Source: Pseudonocardia parietis (GTDB lineage Bacteria > Actinomycetota > Actinomycetes > Mycobacteriales > Pseudonocardiaceae). Taken from it: a DNA stretch of 64,000 nt. The notes below the pieces were generated by a model, which was not told the DNA's origin, did no database searches, and worked only from the letters and a program-made list of their open reading frames with translations. Of this stretch, positions 17,956 to 26,521 are shown piece by piece. Each line of letters begins with the position of its first letter. The stretch's first letter is position 1. The position numbers and the translations under genes are program-made. The stretch is taken from positions 6,076,001-6,140,000 of the forward strand of contig NZ_JAGINU010000001.1 of assembly GCF_017876315.1 (NCBI RefSeq), in the 5' to 3' direction.

Positions 17956-18516
17956 TCACCGCTCGGCGGCGCCGCGGAGCCGGGCGAACTCGGCGACCAT
18001 CGCCGCCCGGGACCAGTGCGCGTTCAGCCCGGACGGGTTGGGCAGCACCCAGATCCGGCTGTCGCCCAGCCGGTCGTCCTGCTCCCCGACCACGGCGCCA
18101 CGGCGGCCGAACGCGGTCCGGTAGGCGCCGATCCCGACCACCGCCAGCCAGCCCGGACGGTGGTCTCCGACCAGGCGGCGCAGGCGCTCCCCGCCGGCGA
18201 CCAGCTCGTCGTCGGTCAGCTCGTCGGCCCGCGCGGTCGCCCGCGGCGCCATGTTCGTGATCCCCAGACCCAGCCCGGCGAGCAGCCCCTGCTCCCCCGG
18301 TGTCAGCAGGCGCGGCGTGAGTCCGGACTCGTGCAGCACCGGCCAGAACCGGTTGCCCGGACGCGCGTAGTGGTGCCCGGTCGCCGCGGAGACCAGGCCC
18401 GGGTTGATCCCGCAGAACAGCACCCGCAGCGGCGGGTCGTCCGGCCCGGGCAGCACGTCCGGGATCGTCCGCCCGCGGGCGCGGTCCAGCTCGTCGCGAT
18501 CGGGCAGTCGTCCCAC
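17956..18516 (-). CDS. mug: G/U mismatch-specific uracil/thymine-DNA glycosylase (MUG)
   Basis: A 186-residue monofunctional glycosylase that excises uracil, ethenocytosine or thymine from mismatches. The MUG catalytic motif FCGINPGLVSA and the adjacent HHYARPGNRFWPVL are present, and the intercalation loop motif is WVLPNPSGLNAHW near the C-terminus. The catalytic Asn is the N of GINPG. The GTG at 18516 gives a standard length. It is encoded antiparallel between Prim-PolC and LigC, enzymes that could fill and seal the gap left after base removal. Confidence 0.9.
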   Translation of the reverse strand: MGRLPDRDELDRARGRTIPDVLPGPDDPPLRVLFCGINPGLVSAATGHHYARPGNRFWPVLHESGLTPRLLTPGEQGLLAGLGLGITNMAPRATARADELTDDELVAGGERLRRLVGDHRPGWLAVVGIGAYRTAFGRRGAVVGEQDDRLGDSRIWVLPNPSGLNAHWSRAAMVAEFARLRGAAER

Positions 18517-18618
18517 CGCTCCAGTGTCCCCACCGCTGAGTTCACCGCGCCCGGCCGGTCCACCCCGTACGGGCGAGCCGGGATGCCCGCACCCCTGCCC
18601 GAGAGGAGACTGCCCACC

Positions 18619-19689
18619 GTGGACCTGCCCGTGATGCCTCCGGTGAAACCGATGCTGGCCAAGCCCGCGCCGTCGATCCCCGACGGACGGCTCTACGAGC
18701 CCAAGTGGGACGGCTTCCGCTCGATCATCTTCCGGGACGGCGACGAGGTCGAGATCGGCTCCCGCAACGAGCGGCCGATGACCCGGTACTTCCCCGACGT
18801 CGTCGAGGCGGTGAAGGCGCACTTCCCGCCGCGCTCGGTGATCGACGGCGAGATCGTCGTCGCCGATCTCGAGAGCAACCGGCTCGACTTCGAGGCGCTG
18901 CAGCAGCGCGTGCACCCCGCCGCCAGCCGGGTGACGCTGCTCTCGACGCGGACGCCGGCGTCGTTCGTGGCGTTCGACCTGCTGGCGCTGGGATCCGAGG
19001 ATCTCACCGATCGCCCCTTCGCCGAGCGGCGCGCGCGGCTCGAGGACGCGCTGGCCGACGCGGGCCCGCCGGTGCACCTCACCCCGATCACGTCCGACAC
19101 CGGCACCGCGCAGCGCTGGTTCGAGACGTTCGAGGGCGCCGGGCTGGACGGGCTGATCGCGAAGGACCCGGCGGGCACCTACCAGCCCGACAAGCGGGTG
19201 ATGACGAAGGTCAAGCACCAGCGGACCGCGGACTGCGTCGTCGCCGGGTACCGGGTGCACAAGTCCGGGCCGGACGCCGTCGGGTCGCTGCTGCTCGGGC
19301 TCCACGACGAGCGCGGCACCCTGGTCTCGGTCGGGGTGGTCGGCGCGTTCACGATGGCCCGGCGGCGCGAGCTGATGACCGAGCTGCAGCCGCTGGTCAC
19401 CGACTTCGACGAGCACCCGTGGGCCTGGGCGAAGCAGCTCGAGGGCGAGCGGACCCCGCGCAAGTCCGAGACGAGCCGGTGGAACGCCGGCAAGGACCTG
19501 TCCTTCGTGCCGCTGCGGCCCGAGCAGGTGGTCGAGGTGCGCTACGACTACATGGAGGGCGCCCGCTTCCGGCACACCACGCAGTTCGTGCGGTGGCGCC
19601 CGGACCGCGACCCGGCCTCCTGCACCTACGACCAGCTGGAACACCCGGTGCGCTTCGACCTCGCCGAGGTGCTGGCCAGCAAGGGCTGA
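18619..19689 (+). CDS. ligC: ATP-dependent DNA ligase LigC
   Basis: A 356-residue ligase matching mycobacterial LigC (Rv3731) nearly end to end. The adenylation motif EPKWDGFR has the nucleophilic Lys at 29. The nucleotidyl-transferase motifs SRNERPMTRYFP, VIDGEI, FDLLAL and GLIAKDP follow, with the OB-fold domain (RTADCVVAGYRVHKSG to RFRHTTQFVRWRPDRDP) after them. It seals nicks using ATP and acts in backup NHEJ or base excision repair. The GTG at 18619 follows GAGAGGAGAC and aligns with other LigC starts. It converges on lacI with 6 nt between stops. Confidence 0.93.
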   Translation: MDLPVMPPVKPMLAKPAPSIPDGRLYEPKWDGFRSIIFRDGDEVEIGSRNERPMTRYFPDVVEAVKAHFPPRSVIDGEIVVADLESNRLDFEALQQRVHPAASRVTLLSTRTPASFVAFDLLALGSEDLTDRPFAERRARLEDALADAGPPVHLTPITSDTGTAQRWFETFEGAGLDGLIAKDPAGTYQPDKRVMTKVKHQRTADCVVAGYRVHKSGPDAVGSLLLGLHDERGTLVSVGVVGAFTMARRRELMTELQPLVTDFDEHPWAWAKQLEGERTPRKSETSRWNAGKDLSFVPLRPEQVVEVRYDYMEGARFRHTTQFVRWRPDRDPASCTYDQLEHPVRFDLAEVLASKG

Positions 19690-19695
19690 CAGGGA

Positions 19696-20676
19696 TCACG
19701 GCCCGCAGCCGCAGGAGGCCCGGTGCACGAAGCGGGTCGGCAGCCGGACCGAGCGCGGTGCGGCGCCCGGCGACTCCATGCGCCGCAGCAGCAGCCGCAC
19801 CGCCTCCCGGCCGATCTCGGCGAACGGCTGCGCGACCACGGTGAGGCGCGGGCTGAACGCGTCGGCCCACGGGAAGTCGTCGAACGCGGCGAGCGCGACG
19901 TCGCCGGGGATCCGCAGGCCGGCGTCGTGCGCGGCCTGGACGGCGCCGATCGTCATGGCGTTGTTCCCGGTGATCAGTGCGCCGGGGCGCTGCGCGGTGC
20001 CCAGCAGCTCCCCGACGGCGCGGCGGGCCGGCTCGGCCTCGGAGTGCCCCTCGACGACGAGCGAGTAGTCCAGCCCGGCACGACGGAGCCCGAGCCGGTA
20101 GCCGTCGAGCCGCTCGTCGGTGGTGGCGAGCCCGGCGTGCCCGGCGACGAACCCGATCCGGGTGTGCCCGGCCGCGGCGAGGTGCTCGACGAGCCCGGCG
20201 ACCGGCTCGACGTTCTCGGCGCCGACCTCGTCGTGGTCGGCGCCGAGCATCCGGTCGACGAGCACGGTCGGCACCTGCTGGGCGGCGAGCGCCTCGAGCG
20301 TGGCCGCCGAGTCGCCGGACGGTGCGAGGAGCACCCCGTCGACGCGGCTGCGCAACCGGGCGACGGCCGTCGCCTCGTAGCCGGGATCGTCGTGCGGGTC
20401 GGCGAGCAGCAGGGTGTAGCCGGCCTCGGCGCACTCCTCCTCGACGGCGTGCAGGAGCTCGCCCAGGTACGGGTTGGAGATCGCGGACAGCGCGAGACCG
20501 AGCGTCCGGGTCCGGGCGGTGGCCAGCGAACGGGCGGCGGCGTTCGGCGTGTAGCGGACCTGCTCCATCGCGGCGAGCACCTCGCGGCGGGTGCGCTCGC
20601 GCACCGGGCGGGTGCCGTTGAGGACGTGCGAGACGGTCGCGGTGGAGACCCCGGCGAGCCGGGCGACCTCGGCCAT
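19696..20676 (-). CDS. LacI-family transcriptional regulator
   Basis: A 326-residue LacI/GalR regulator. The N-terminal helix-turn-helix with hinge (MAEVARLAGVSTATVSHVLN) is followed by a periplasmic-binding-like effector domain (TLGLALSAISNPYLGELLHA, VDGVLLAPSGD, DVALAAFDDFPW). The Cys-rich end SCGCGP is unusual. It is divergent from a sugar ABC importer with a tandem 12-bp operator between, so it almost certainly represses that operon and probably itself. The start is ATG at 20676; the DNA-binding domain begins right at the N-terminus, as in short LacI proteins. Confidence 0.93.
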   Translation of the reverse strand: MAEVARLAGVSTATVSHVLNGTRPVRERTRREVLAAMEQVRYTPNAAARSLATARTRTLGLALSAISNPYLGELLHAVEEECAEAGYTLLLADPHDDPGYEATAVARLRSRVDGVLLAPSGDSAATLEALAAQQVPTVLVDRMLGADHDEVGAENVEPVAGLVEHLAAAGHTRIGFVAGHAGLATTDERLDGYRLGLRRAGLDYSLVVEGHSEAEPARRAVGELLGTAQRPGALITGNNAMTIGAVQAAHDAGLRIPGDVALAAFDDFPWADAFSPRLTVVAQPFAEIGREAVRLLLRRMESPGAAPRSVRLPTRFVHRASCGCGP

Positions 20677-20723
20677 GGTCGCGATCGCACACCCCCCTGT
20701 CACGGAACGGGCACAGACTACAG

Positions 20724-20747
20724 GCAAGCGGTTGCGCAAGCGGTTGC
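20724..20747. promoter_or_regulatory. tandem LacI-type operator
   Basis: Two perfect abutting copies of GCAAGCGGTTGC lie at 20724-20735 and 20736-20747, in the 207-bp spacer between divergent lacI and the ABC operon. The junction creates TTGCGCAA, and each copy contains the CGGTTGC half-site seen in LacI-family operators of sugar transporters. They lie 48 nt upstream of the lacI start and 137 nt upstream of the binding-protein start. Confidence 0.8.
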
Positions 20748-20883
20748 TCCGCGCATACCGTACTCCCGTCCGCCGATCCACGGTGTTACAGATCACACCG
20801 GTCGGGAGAACCTCGACGCCGAGGGGAACAGCCGTGAACCGACTGTCGTACCGATCGGACGCCGCCGGAGAGGACCGGCCCGC

Positions 20884-22275
20884 ATGAGGGCCCGCCGGTC
20901 GCGTCCGGTCGTCGTCGCGCTCCTGGCCGTGCTCTCCCTGGCGCTCTCCGGCTGCGCGGGAGCCGGGACCCTGGGCCTGCCCGAGGGCGCCCGGATCGTG
21001 ACCATCGCGATCGTGTCCAACCCGCAGATGGAGGACGCGATCGAGCTGAGCCCGCGGTTCGAGGCGGAGAACCCGGACATCAAGCTCCGCTTCGTCAGCC
21101 TCTCCGAGAACGAGGCCCGGGCGAAGATCACCGCGTCGGTCGCCACCGGCGGTGACGAGTTCGACGCGGTCATGATCAGCAACTACGAGACCCCGCAGTG
21201 GGCCCGCAACGGCTGGCTGGTCGATCTCGATCCACTGATGGCGCAGACGCCCGGTTACGACCAGGACGACTTCACGCCCAGCATCCGGAACGCGCTCTCC
21301 GGCCCGGACGGCCACATGTACTCGGTGCCGTTCTACGGCGAGTCGGCGTTCCTGATGTACCGCAAGGACCTGTTCGCCCAGGCCGGGCTGACGATGCCGG
21401 CGAACCCGACCTGGGAGCAGGTCGCCGGGTTCGCCGACCGGCTCACCGACCGGGAGCAGAACCGGGCCGGGATCTGCCTGCGCGGCAAGCCGGGCTGGGG
21501 CGAGGTGATGGCCCCGCTGGGCGCAATGATCAACTCCTTCGGCGGCCGCTGGTACGACGAGCAGTGGAACGCCCAGCTGACCTCGCCCGAGGTCCGCCGG
21601 GCCGCGAACTTCTACGTCGACCTGGTCCGCCGGTCCGGCCAGGCCGGCGCCGCCGGCTCCGGGTTCTCCGAGTGCGGCACCCAGTTCAGCCAGGGCAACA
21701 CCGCGATGTGGTTCGACGCCACCGTCGCCGCGGGCCTGCTGGAGAACCCGGAGGAGTCGCGCGTCGTCGGCGACGTCGGCTACGCCCCCGCCCCGACCGG
21801 CGTCGACGGGCTCCCGTCCGGCTGGCTCTACTCGTGGGCGCTGGCCATCCCGCGCACGACCGCGGAGAAGGGGCCCGAGCAGGTCGACGCCACCTGGCGG
21901 TTCCTGTCCTGGATGACCTCCAAGCCCTACCAGCGGATGGTCGGCGAGGAGCTGGGCTGGACCTCGGTCCCGCCCGGCGCCCGGAAGTCGACCTACGAGA
22001 TCCCGGAGTACGTCGAGGCGTCACAGGCCTACGGTCCGCAGACCCAGGCCGCGATCAACGCCGCGGACCAGGACCGGCCGACCCGCGACCCGGTCCCCTA
22101 CACCGGGCTGCAGTTCGTCGGCATCCCCGAGTTCCAGGACCTCGGGACCCGGGTCAGCCAGCAGATCTCCGCCGCGATCGCCGGCCAGCAGAGTGTCGAC
22201 GAGGCGCTGGAGCAGGCCCAGAACTACGCCGAGACCGTCGGAGAGAGCTACCAGCAGCAAGGAGCCGACTCGTGA
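20884..22275 (+). CDS. ABC transporter solute-binding lipoprotein, sugar/polyol type (MalE/SmoE-like)
   Basis: A 463-residue extracellular binding protein. The signal peptide ends in the lipobox LALSGCAG, giving an acylated Cys at 24. The family-1 binding fold is seen in IELSPRFEAENPDIKL, DAVMISNYETPQWARNG, YSVPFYGESAFLMYRKDLF and GLPSGWLYSWALAIP. It should deliver a sugar or sugar alcohol to the permeases that follow; sequence similarity points to the sorbitol/mannitol (Smo) group, but the ligand is inferred. The ATG at 20884 follows GGAGAGGA. The stop overlaps the first permease start by 4 nt. Confidence 0.92.
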   Translation: MRARRSRPVVVALLAVLSLALSGCAGAGTLGLPEGARIVTIAIVSNPQMEDAIELSPRFEAENPDIKLRFVSLSENEARAKITASVATGGDEFDAVMISNYETPQWARNGWLVDLDPLMAQTPGYDQDDFTPSIRNALSGPDGHMYSVPFYGESAFLMYRKDLFAQAGLTMPANPTWEQVAGFADRLTDREQNRAGICLRGKPGWGEVMAPLGAMINSFGGRWYDEQWNAQLTSPEVRRAANFYVDLVRRSGQAGAAGSGFSECGTQFSQGNTAMWFDATVAAGLLENPEESRVVGDVGYAPAPTGVDGLPSGWLYSWALAIPRTTAEKGPEQVDATWRFLSWMTSKPYQRMVGEELGWTSVPPGARKSTYEIPEYVEASQAYGPQTQAAINAADQDRPTRDPVPYTGLQFVGIPEFQDLGTRVSQQISAAIAGQQSVDEALEQAQNYAETVGESYQQQGADS

Positions 22276-23210
22276 CCGCCACGGACACCGAGCCGCAGGC
22301 ACCGCCCGACCGGCCGGCCGAGCGCGGGAACCAGCGGAAGGAGGGCTGGATCCGCCGGGCGCCGCTGATGCCCGCGCTGGTCTTCACGATCATCGTCACG
22401 CAGCTGCCGTTCCTGGTGACGATCTGGTACTCGCTGCAGTCCTGGAACCTGGTCCGCCCCGGCAGCCAGCGGTTCGTCGGGCTGGAGAACTACGTCACCG
22501 TCTTCACCGACTCGCAGTTCCGCGGCGTCGCGCTGAACTCGATCATCCTGACCCTGGGCGCGGTGTTCATCGCGATGATCCTGGGGCTGGCGATCGCGCT
22601 GCTGCTGAACCGGGCGTTCCTCGGCCGCGGCCTCGTCCGGACGCTGATCATCACGCCGTTCCTGATCACCCCGGTGGCCGGGGCGCTGCTGTGGAAGACC
22701 GTGATGTTCGACCCGACCTACGGCCTGGTCAACTTCGTGCTCGGGCCGTTCGGCGCGGGCCAGACCGACTGGGTCTCGACGTTCCCGCGGGCCGCGGTGA
22801 TCATCGCGCTGGTCTGGCAGTGGACGCCGTTCATGATGCTGCTGATCCTGGCCGGGCTCGGCTCCCAGCCGCAGGAGGTCCTGGAGGCCGCCCGGATGGA
22901 CGGCGCGAACAGCTTCGCGGTGTTCCGCGAGGTGACCCTGCCCCACCTGCGCCGGTTCATCGAGCTGGGTGTCGTGCTCGGCGCGATCTACCTGGTCAAC
23001 ACGTTCGACACGATCTACATGATGACCCAGGGCGGGCCCGGGACGGCGTCGGCGAACCTGCCCTTCTACATCTACCAGCGGGCGTTCCTGGGCTTCGACA
23101 TCGGTGAGTCCGCCGCCATGGGCGTGGTCACCGTGGTCGCGACGATCATCGTCGCCACCCTGGCCCTGCGCCTGATCTTCCGCAGCTTCTCCGCCGCCGA
23201 GGAGGCGTGA
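22272..23210 (+). CDS. sugar ABC transporter permease (MalF/SmoF-like)
   Basis: A 312-residue inner-membrane permease with six predicted helices (first at LMPALVFTIIVTQLPFLVTI). The EAA loop, EAARMDGANSFAVFREVTLP, contacts the ATPase. A typical MalF-type C-terminal segment reads TFDTIYMMTQGGPGTASANL. The N-terminal 25 residues are hydrophilic. The GTG start overlaps the binding-protein stop, and the stop overlaps the next start. Confidence 0.92.
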   Translation: MTATDTEPQAPPDRPAERGNQRKEGWIRRAPLMPALVFTIIVTQLPFLVTIWYSLQSWNLVRPGSQRFVGLENYVTVFTDSQFRGVALNSIILTLGAVFIAMILGLAIALLLNRAFLGRGLVRTLIITPFLITPVAGALLWKTVMFDPTYGLVNFVLGPFGAGQTDWVSTFPRAAVIIALVWQWTPFMMLLILAGLGSQPQEVLEAARMDGANSFAVFREVTLPHLRRFIELGVVLGAIYLVNTFDTIYMMTQGGPGTASANLPFYIYQRAFLGFDIGESAAMGVVTVVATIIVATLALRLIFRSFSAAEEA

Positions 23211-24085
23211 TGACGGCCGCCACCAGCGCTGCCACCGGCACCGCGACCACCACCGCACCGAGCCCGCGCCGGACCGGGCGCGGGGCGGGAGCGCTGCTCA
23301 CGGTGCTCGCCTGGATCGTGGGCATCGGGTTCTTCTTCCCGGTGCTGTGGATGGTGCTCACCGCGTTCAAGACCGAGGCCGACGCCTACACCGACCCGCC
23401 GACGCTGTTCTTCGCGCCGACCACGGCCAACTTCGTCGAGGTGTTCGAGGGCGGGGTCGGGCCGTACCTGCTCAACTCGCTGTTCGCGACCGTGGTGTCG
23501 ACGCTGCTGGTGCTGCTGCTCGGCACCCCGGCCGCGTTCGCGCTGAGCCTGCGCCCGGTGAAGAAGACTCAGGACGTGCTGTTCTTCTTCATCTCGACGA
23601 AGATGCTGCCGGTCGTCGCGGCGATCGTCCCGATCTACGTCGTCGTGAACTACCTCGGTGCGCTCGACAACATCTGGACGCTGATCGTCCTCTACACCGC
23701 GATGAACCTGCCGATCGCGGTGTGGATGATGCGCTCGTTCTTCCTGGAGGTCCCGCGCGAGCTCCTGGAGGCGGCGAGCATGGACGGCGCCTCGCTCGGC
23801 CGCTCGCTGCGCGAGGTCGTGCTGCCGATCGTGTCACCCGGGATGGCCGCCACCGCGCTGATCTGCATGATCTTCAGCTGGAACGAGTTCTTCTTCGCCG
23901 TGAACCTGACCGCGTCCCGGGCCGCGACCGTCCCGGTGTACCTGGTCGGGTTCATCACCTCCGAGGGCCTGTACTTCGCCAGCCTGTGCGCCGCCGCCAC
24001 GGTGGCCGCGCTGCCGGTCGTCATCGCCGGCTGGATCGCGCAGAACAAGCTGGTCCAGGGCCTGTCCTTCGGCGCCGTGAAGTGA
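23210..24085 (+). CDS. sugar ABC transporter permease (MalG/SmoG-like)
   Basis: A 291-residue partner permease with six helices. The EAA motif is LLEAASMDGASLGRSLREVV, and the signature WNEFFFAVNLT is typical of MalG-type subunits. I chose ATG 23210 because GGAGG at 23201-23205 suits it and the previous stop overlaps it by one base; a GTG at 23207 is also in frame. The first 20 residues are Ala/Thr-rich and hydrophilic. Confidence 0.92.
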   Translation: MTAATSAATGTATTTAPSPRRTGRGAGALLTVLAWIVGIGFFFPVLWMVLTAFKTEADAYTDPPTLFFAPTTANFVEVFEGGVGPYLLNSLFATVVSTLLVLLLGTPAAFALSLRPVKKTQDVLFFFISTKMLPVVAAIVPIYVVVNYLGALDNIWTLIVLYTAMNLPIAVWMMRSFFLEVPRELLEAASMDGASLGRSLREVVLPIVSPGMAATALICMIFSWNEFFFAVNLTASRAATVPVYLVGFITSEGLYFASLCAAATVAALPVVIAGWIAQNKLVQGLSFGAVK

Positions 24086-24115
24086 TGTCCCCCGATCTCG
24101 AGATGGGAGCCCGCC

Positions 24116-25243
24116 GTGGCTGACGTGGTGTTCGACCAGGCGAGCCGGATCTACACCGCGGGCGCGAAGCCCGCGGTCGACCGGCTGGACCTGACCGTCT
24201 CCGACGGCGAGTTCGTCGTCCTGGTCGGGCCGTCCGGTTCCGGGAAGTCGACGGCGCTGCGGATGCTGGCCGGGCTCGAGGAGATCGACGGCGGCGCGAT
24301 CCGGATCGACGGCGAGAACATGGTCGGCGTGCCGCCGAAGGACCGGGACATCGCGATGGTGTTCCAGAACTACGCGCTGTACCCGAACAAGACCGTCGGC
24401 GAGAACATCGCGTTCCCGCTGAGGATGGCGGGCGTGGAGAAGTCGGTGCAGGCCGAGAAGGTCCGCGAGGCGGCCGCGATCCTCGGGCTCACCGACTACC
24501 TGGACCGCAAGCCGCGCGCGCTGTCCGGCGGTCAGCGCCAGCGGGTCGCGATGGGCCGGGCGATCGTGCGGGAGCCGCGGGTCTTCCTGATGGACGAGCC
24601 GCTCTCCAACCTGGACGCCAAGATGCGGGTCTCCACCCGCACCGAGATCGCCTCGCTGCAGCGCAGGCTCGGTGTCACCACCGTCTACGTCACCCACGAC
24701 CAGGTGGAGGCGATGACGATGGGCGACCGGGTCGCGCTGCTCGCCGACGGGAAGCTGCAGCAGTTCGCCACTCCTGCCGACCTGTACGACCGGCCCGCGA
24801 ACGCCTTCGTCGCCGGGTTCATCGGCTCGCCCTCGATGAACTTGTTCACCGTGCCGCTGACCGAGCGCGGGGTGCGGCTGGCCGGGCGCGAGGTGGCGCT
24901 GCCGCGTGACGTGCGTGCCACGATCGGCGCGCAGCGGATCACCGAGGTGACGCTGGGGATCCGGCCCGAGCAGTGGTCGGTCGGCGCCGGCGGCGGGGAG
25001 GGCATCCCGGCCCGGGTCGACGTCGTGGAGGAGCTGGGATCGGACGCCTTCCTCTACGGCGTCCTGGCCGAGGCGACCGGGGACCTGTCCGACCACTCCT
25101 CGGCGCTGAGCGGGTCGGGCGAGGACACCGTCGTGGTGCGGACCGCCGGGCGCTCGGGGGTGCGGCGCGGCGACCGGGTCGCCCTGACGCCGTCGGTGGA
25201 GGGACTGCACCTGTTCCACCCGGAGTCGGGCGAGCGGCTGTAG
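24116..25243 (+). CDS. sugar ABC transporter ATP-binding protein (UgpC/MsmK-like)
   Basis: A 375-residue ATPase with Walker A GPSGSGKST at 38-46, Q-loop VFQNYALYPNKTV, signature LSGGQRQRV, Walker B VFLMDEPLSNLD and switch His in VYVTHDQVEAMT. The C-terminal TOBE/OB domain (TLGIRPEQWSVG onward) is characteristic of the MalK/UgpC group, which can energise several sugar importers. It is the last gene of the binding-protein/permease operon, 30 nt after the second permease. No sugar-catabolic gene follows, so the imported sugar cannot be named from context. The stop is 7 nt from the convergent rlmN stop. Confidence 0.93.
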   Translation: MADVVFDQASRIYTAGAKPAVDRLDLTVSDGEFVVLVGPSGSGKSTALRMLAGLEEIDGGAIRIDGENMVGVPPKDRDIAMVFQNYALYPNKTVGENIAFPLRMAGVEKSVQAEKVREAAAILGLTDYLDRKPRALSGGQRQRVAMGRAIVREPRVFLMDEPLSNLDAKMRVSTRTEIASLQRRLGVTTVYVTHDQVEAMTMGDRVALLADGKLQQFATPADLYDRPANAFVAGFIGSPSMNLFTVPLTERGVRLAGREVALPRDVRATIGAQRITEVTLGIRPEQWSVGAGGGEGIPARVDVVEELGSDAFLYGVLAEATGDLSDHSSALSGSGEDTVVVRTAGRSGVRRGDRVALTPSVEGLHLFHPESGERL

Positions 25244-25250
25244 CGCGCCG

Positions 25251-26360
25251 TCAGCCGGGGTGGGAGGCGGCGAGCTGCCCGCAGGCGGCGTCGATCTCCT
25301 GGCCCCGGGTGTCCCGGACGGTGCACGCGACGCCTGCCGCGCGCACGCGACGCACGAACTCCTCCTCCACCGGCTTCGGGGAGGCGTCCCACTCGCTGCC
25401 CGGCGTCGGGTTCAGCGGGATCAGGTTGACGTGCACCCGGGAGGTGCCGATGTGCTGGCGGAGCACCTTCGCCAGCATGTCGGCCCGCCACGGCTGGTCG
25501 TTCACGTCGCGGATCAGGGCGTACTCGATCGAGACCCGGCGCCCGGTGGTGGTGGCGTAACGGCGGCCGGCGTCGAGGACCTCGGCGACCTTCCAGCGGT
25601 TGTTGACCGGGACGAGGGTGTCGCGCAGCTCGTCGTCCGGGCAGTGCAGGGAGATCGCGAGGGTGACCGGGACGCCCTCGTCGCGCAGCCGGTCGATCGC
25701 CGGGACCAGGCCGACGGTCGACACGGTGACGCCACGGGCGGAGATGCCCAGTCCGTTCGGGGCCGGTTCGGTGATGCGGCGGACCGCGGCGACGACCCGC
25801 TTGTAGTTCGCGAGTGGCTCGCCCATCCCCATGAAGACGACGTTCGACAACCGGGTCGGCTCGTCGAGGATGCCGTCGCGGGCCGCGGCGGCGGCGCGGC
25901 GCACCTGGTCGACGATCTCGCCCGTCGACAGGTTGCGCTCCAGCCCGCCCTGACCGGTGGCACAGAACGGGCACGCCATCCCGCATCCGGCCTGGCTGGA
26001 GATGCAGACGGTCGCCCGGTCCGGGTAGCGCATCAGGACCGACTCGGCCAGCACGCCGTCGTGACCACGCCAGAGCGTCTTGCGGGTGGCGCCGCCGTCG
26101 CAGGCCTTCTCGGTCAGCGGGGTGACCAGCGGCGGCAGCAGGGCCGCCAGCTTCTCCCGGGCGTCGGAGCCCAGGTCCGTCATCGCCTCGAGATCGGCGG
26201 TGAGGCGCCCGAAGTAGTGCCGGGCCAGCTGGTCGAGCCGGAACTTCGGCAGGCCGAGTTCGGCAGCGGTGGCGGCCCGGTCGGCCGGGTCGAGGTCGGC
26301 GAGATGGCGGGGCGGCGTGCCGCGGCGGGGTGCGTCGAAGACGAGCGGAAGGCTGGACAT
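25251..26360 (-). CDS. rlmN: 23S rRNA (A2503-C2)/tRNA (A37-C2) methyltransferase RlmN
   Basis: A 369-residue radical-SAM methyltransferase. The [4Fe-4S] motif CGMACPFC places the cluster Cys at 126, 130 and 133. [28 protein letters not shown] and [18 protein letters not shown] are family landmarks, and the C-terminal catalytic Cys is the one in [13 protein letters not shown]. It methylates C2 of A2503 in 23S rRNA and A37 in some tRNAs. The ATG at 26360 follows CTGGAGGCGTC. The sequence directly upstream is the tandem-repeat array, so its promoter must overlap or lie beyond the repeats. Confidence 0.95.
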   Translation of the reverse strand: MSSLPLVFDAPRRGTPPRHLADLDPADRAATAAELGLPKFRLDQLARHYFGRLTADLEAMTDLGSDAREKLAALLPPLVTPLTEKACDGGATRKTLWRGHDGVLAESVLMRYPDRATVCISSQAGCGMACPFCATGQGGLERNLSTGEIVDQVRRAAAAARDGILDEPTRLSNVVFMGMGEPLANYKRVVAAVRRITEPAPNGLGISARGVTVSTVGLVPAIDRLRDEGVPVTLAISLHCPDDELRDTLVPVNNRWKVAEVLDAGRRYATTTGRRVSIEYALIRDVNDQPWRADMLAKVLRQHIGTSRVHVNLIPLNPTPGSEWDASPKPVEEEFVRRVRAAGVACTVRDTRGQEIDAACGQLAASHPG

Positions 26361-26377
26361 GACGCCTCCAGTGTGCC

Positions 26378-26521
26378 AGCTCCGCTCAGCACACAGACGT
26401 TCGCTCCCGCAAGCTCCGCTCAGCACCGATGTTCGCAGCCGCAAGCTCCGCTCAGCACCGATGTTCGCAGCCGCAAGCTCCGCTCAGCGCCGATGTTCGC
26501 AGCCGCAAGCTCCGCTCAGCG
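26378..26521 (-). repeat. tandem array of 32-bp intergenic repeats
   Basis: Three identical or nearly identical 32-bp units (26412-26443, 26444-26475, 26476-26507) are flanked by a divergent 34-bp unit (26378-26411) and a partial unit (26508-26521). The unit is AGCTCCGCTCAGC followed by a spacer containing GATGTTCGCAGCCGCA. Only one base differs among the three core copies (CACC or CGCC). The partial copy contains the stop codon of the downstream-listed membrane protein on the minus strand (CTCCGCTGAGCGGAGC), making a 7-bp stem over the TGA. Related units occur at 6608-6634 and 11304-11387. There are no unique spacers, so it is not a CRISPR. Confidence 0.85.

Noticed and set aside
26378-26521. 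CRISPR-like array of regular 32-bp units
   Set aside because: The units abut with no unique spacers, no cas genes are near, and related units occur singly elsewhere next to stop codons. It is a tandem intergenic repeat.
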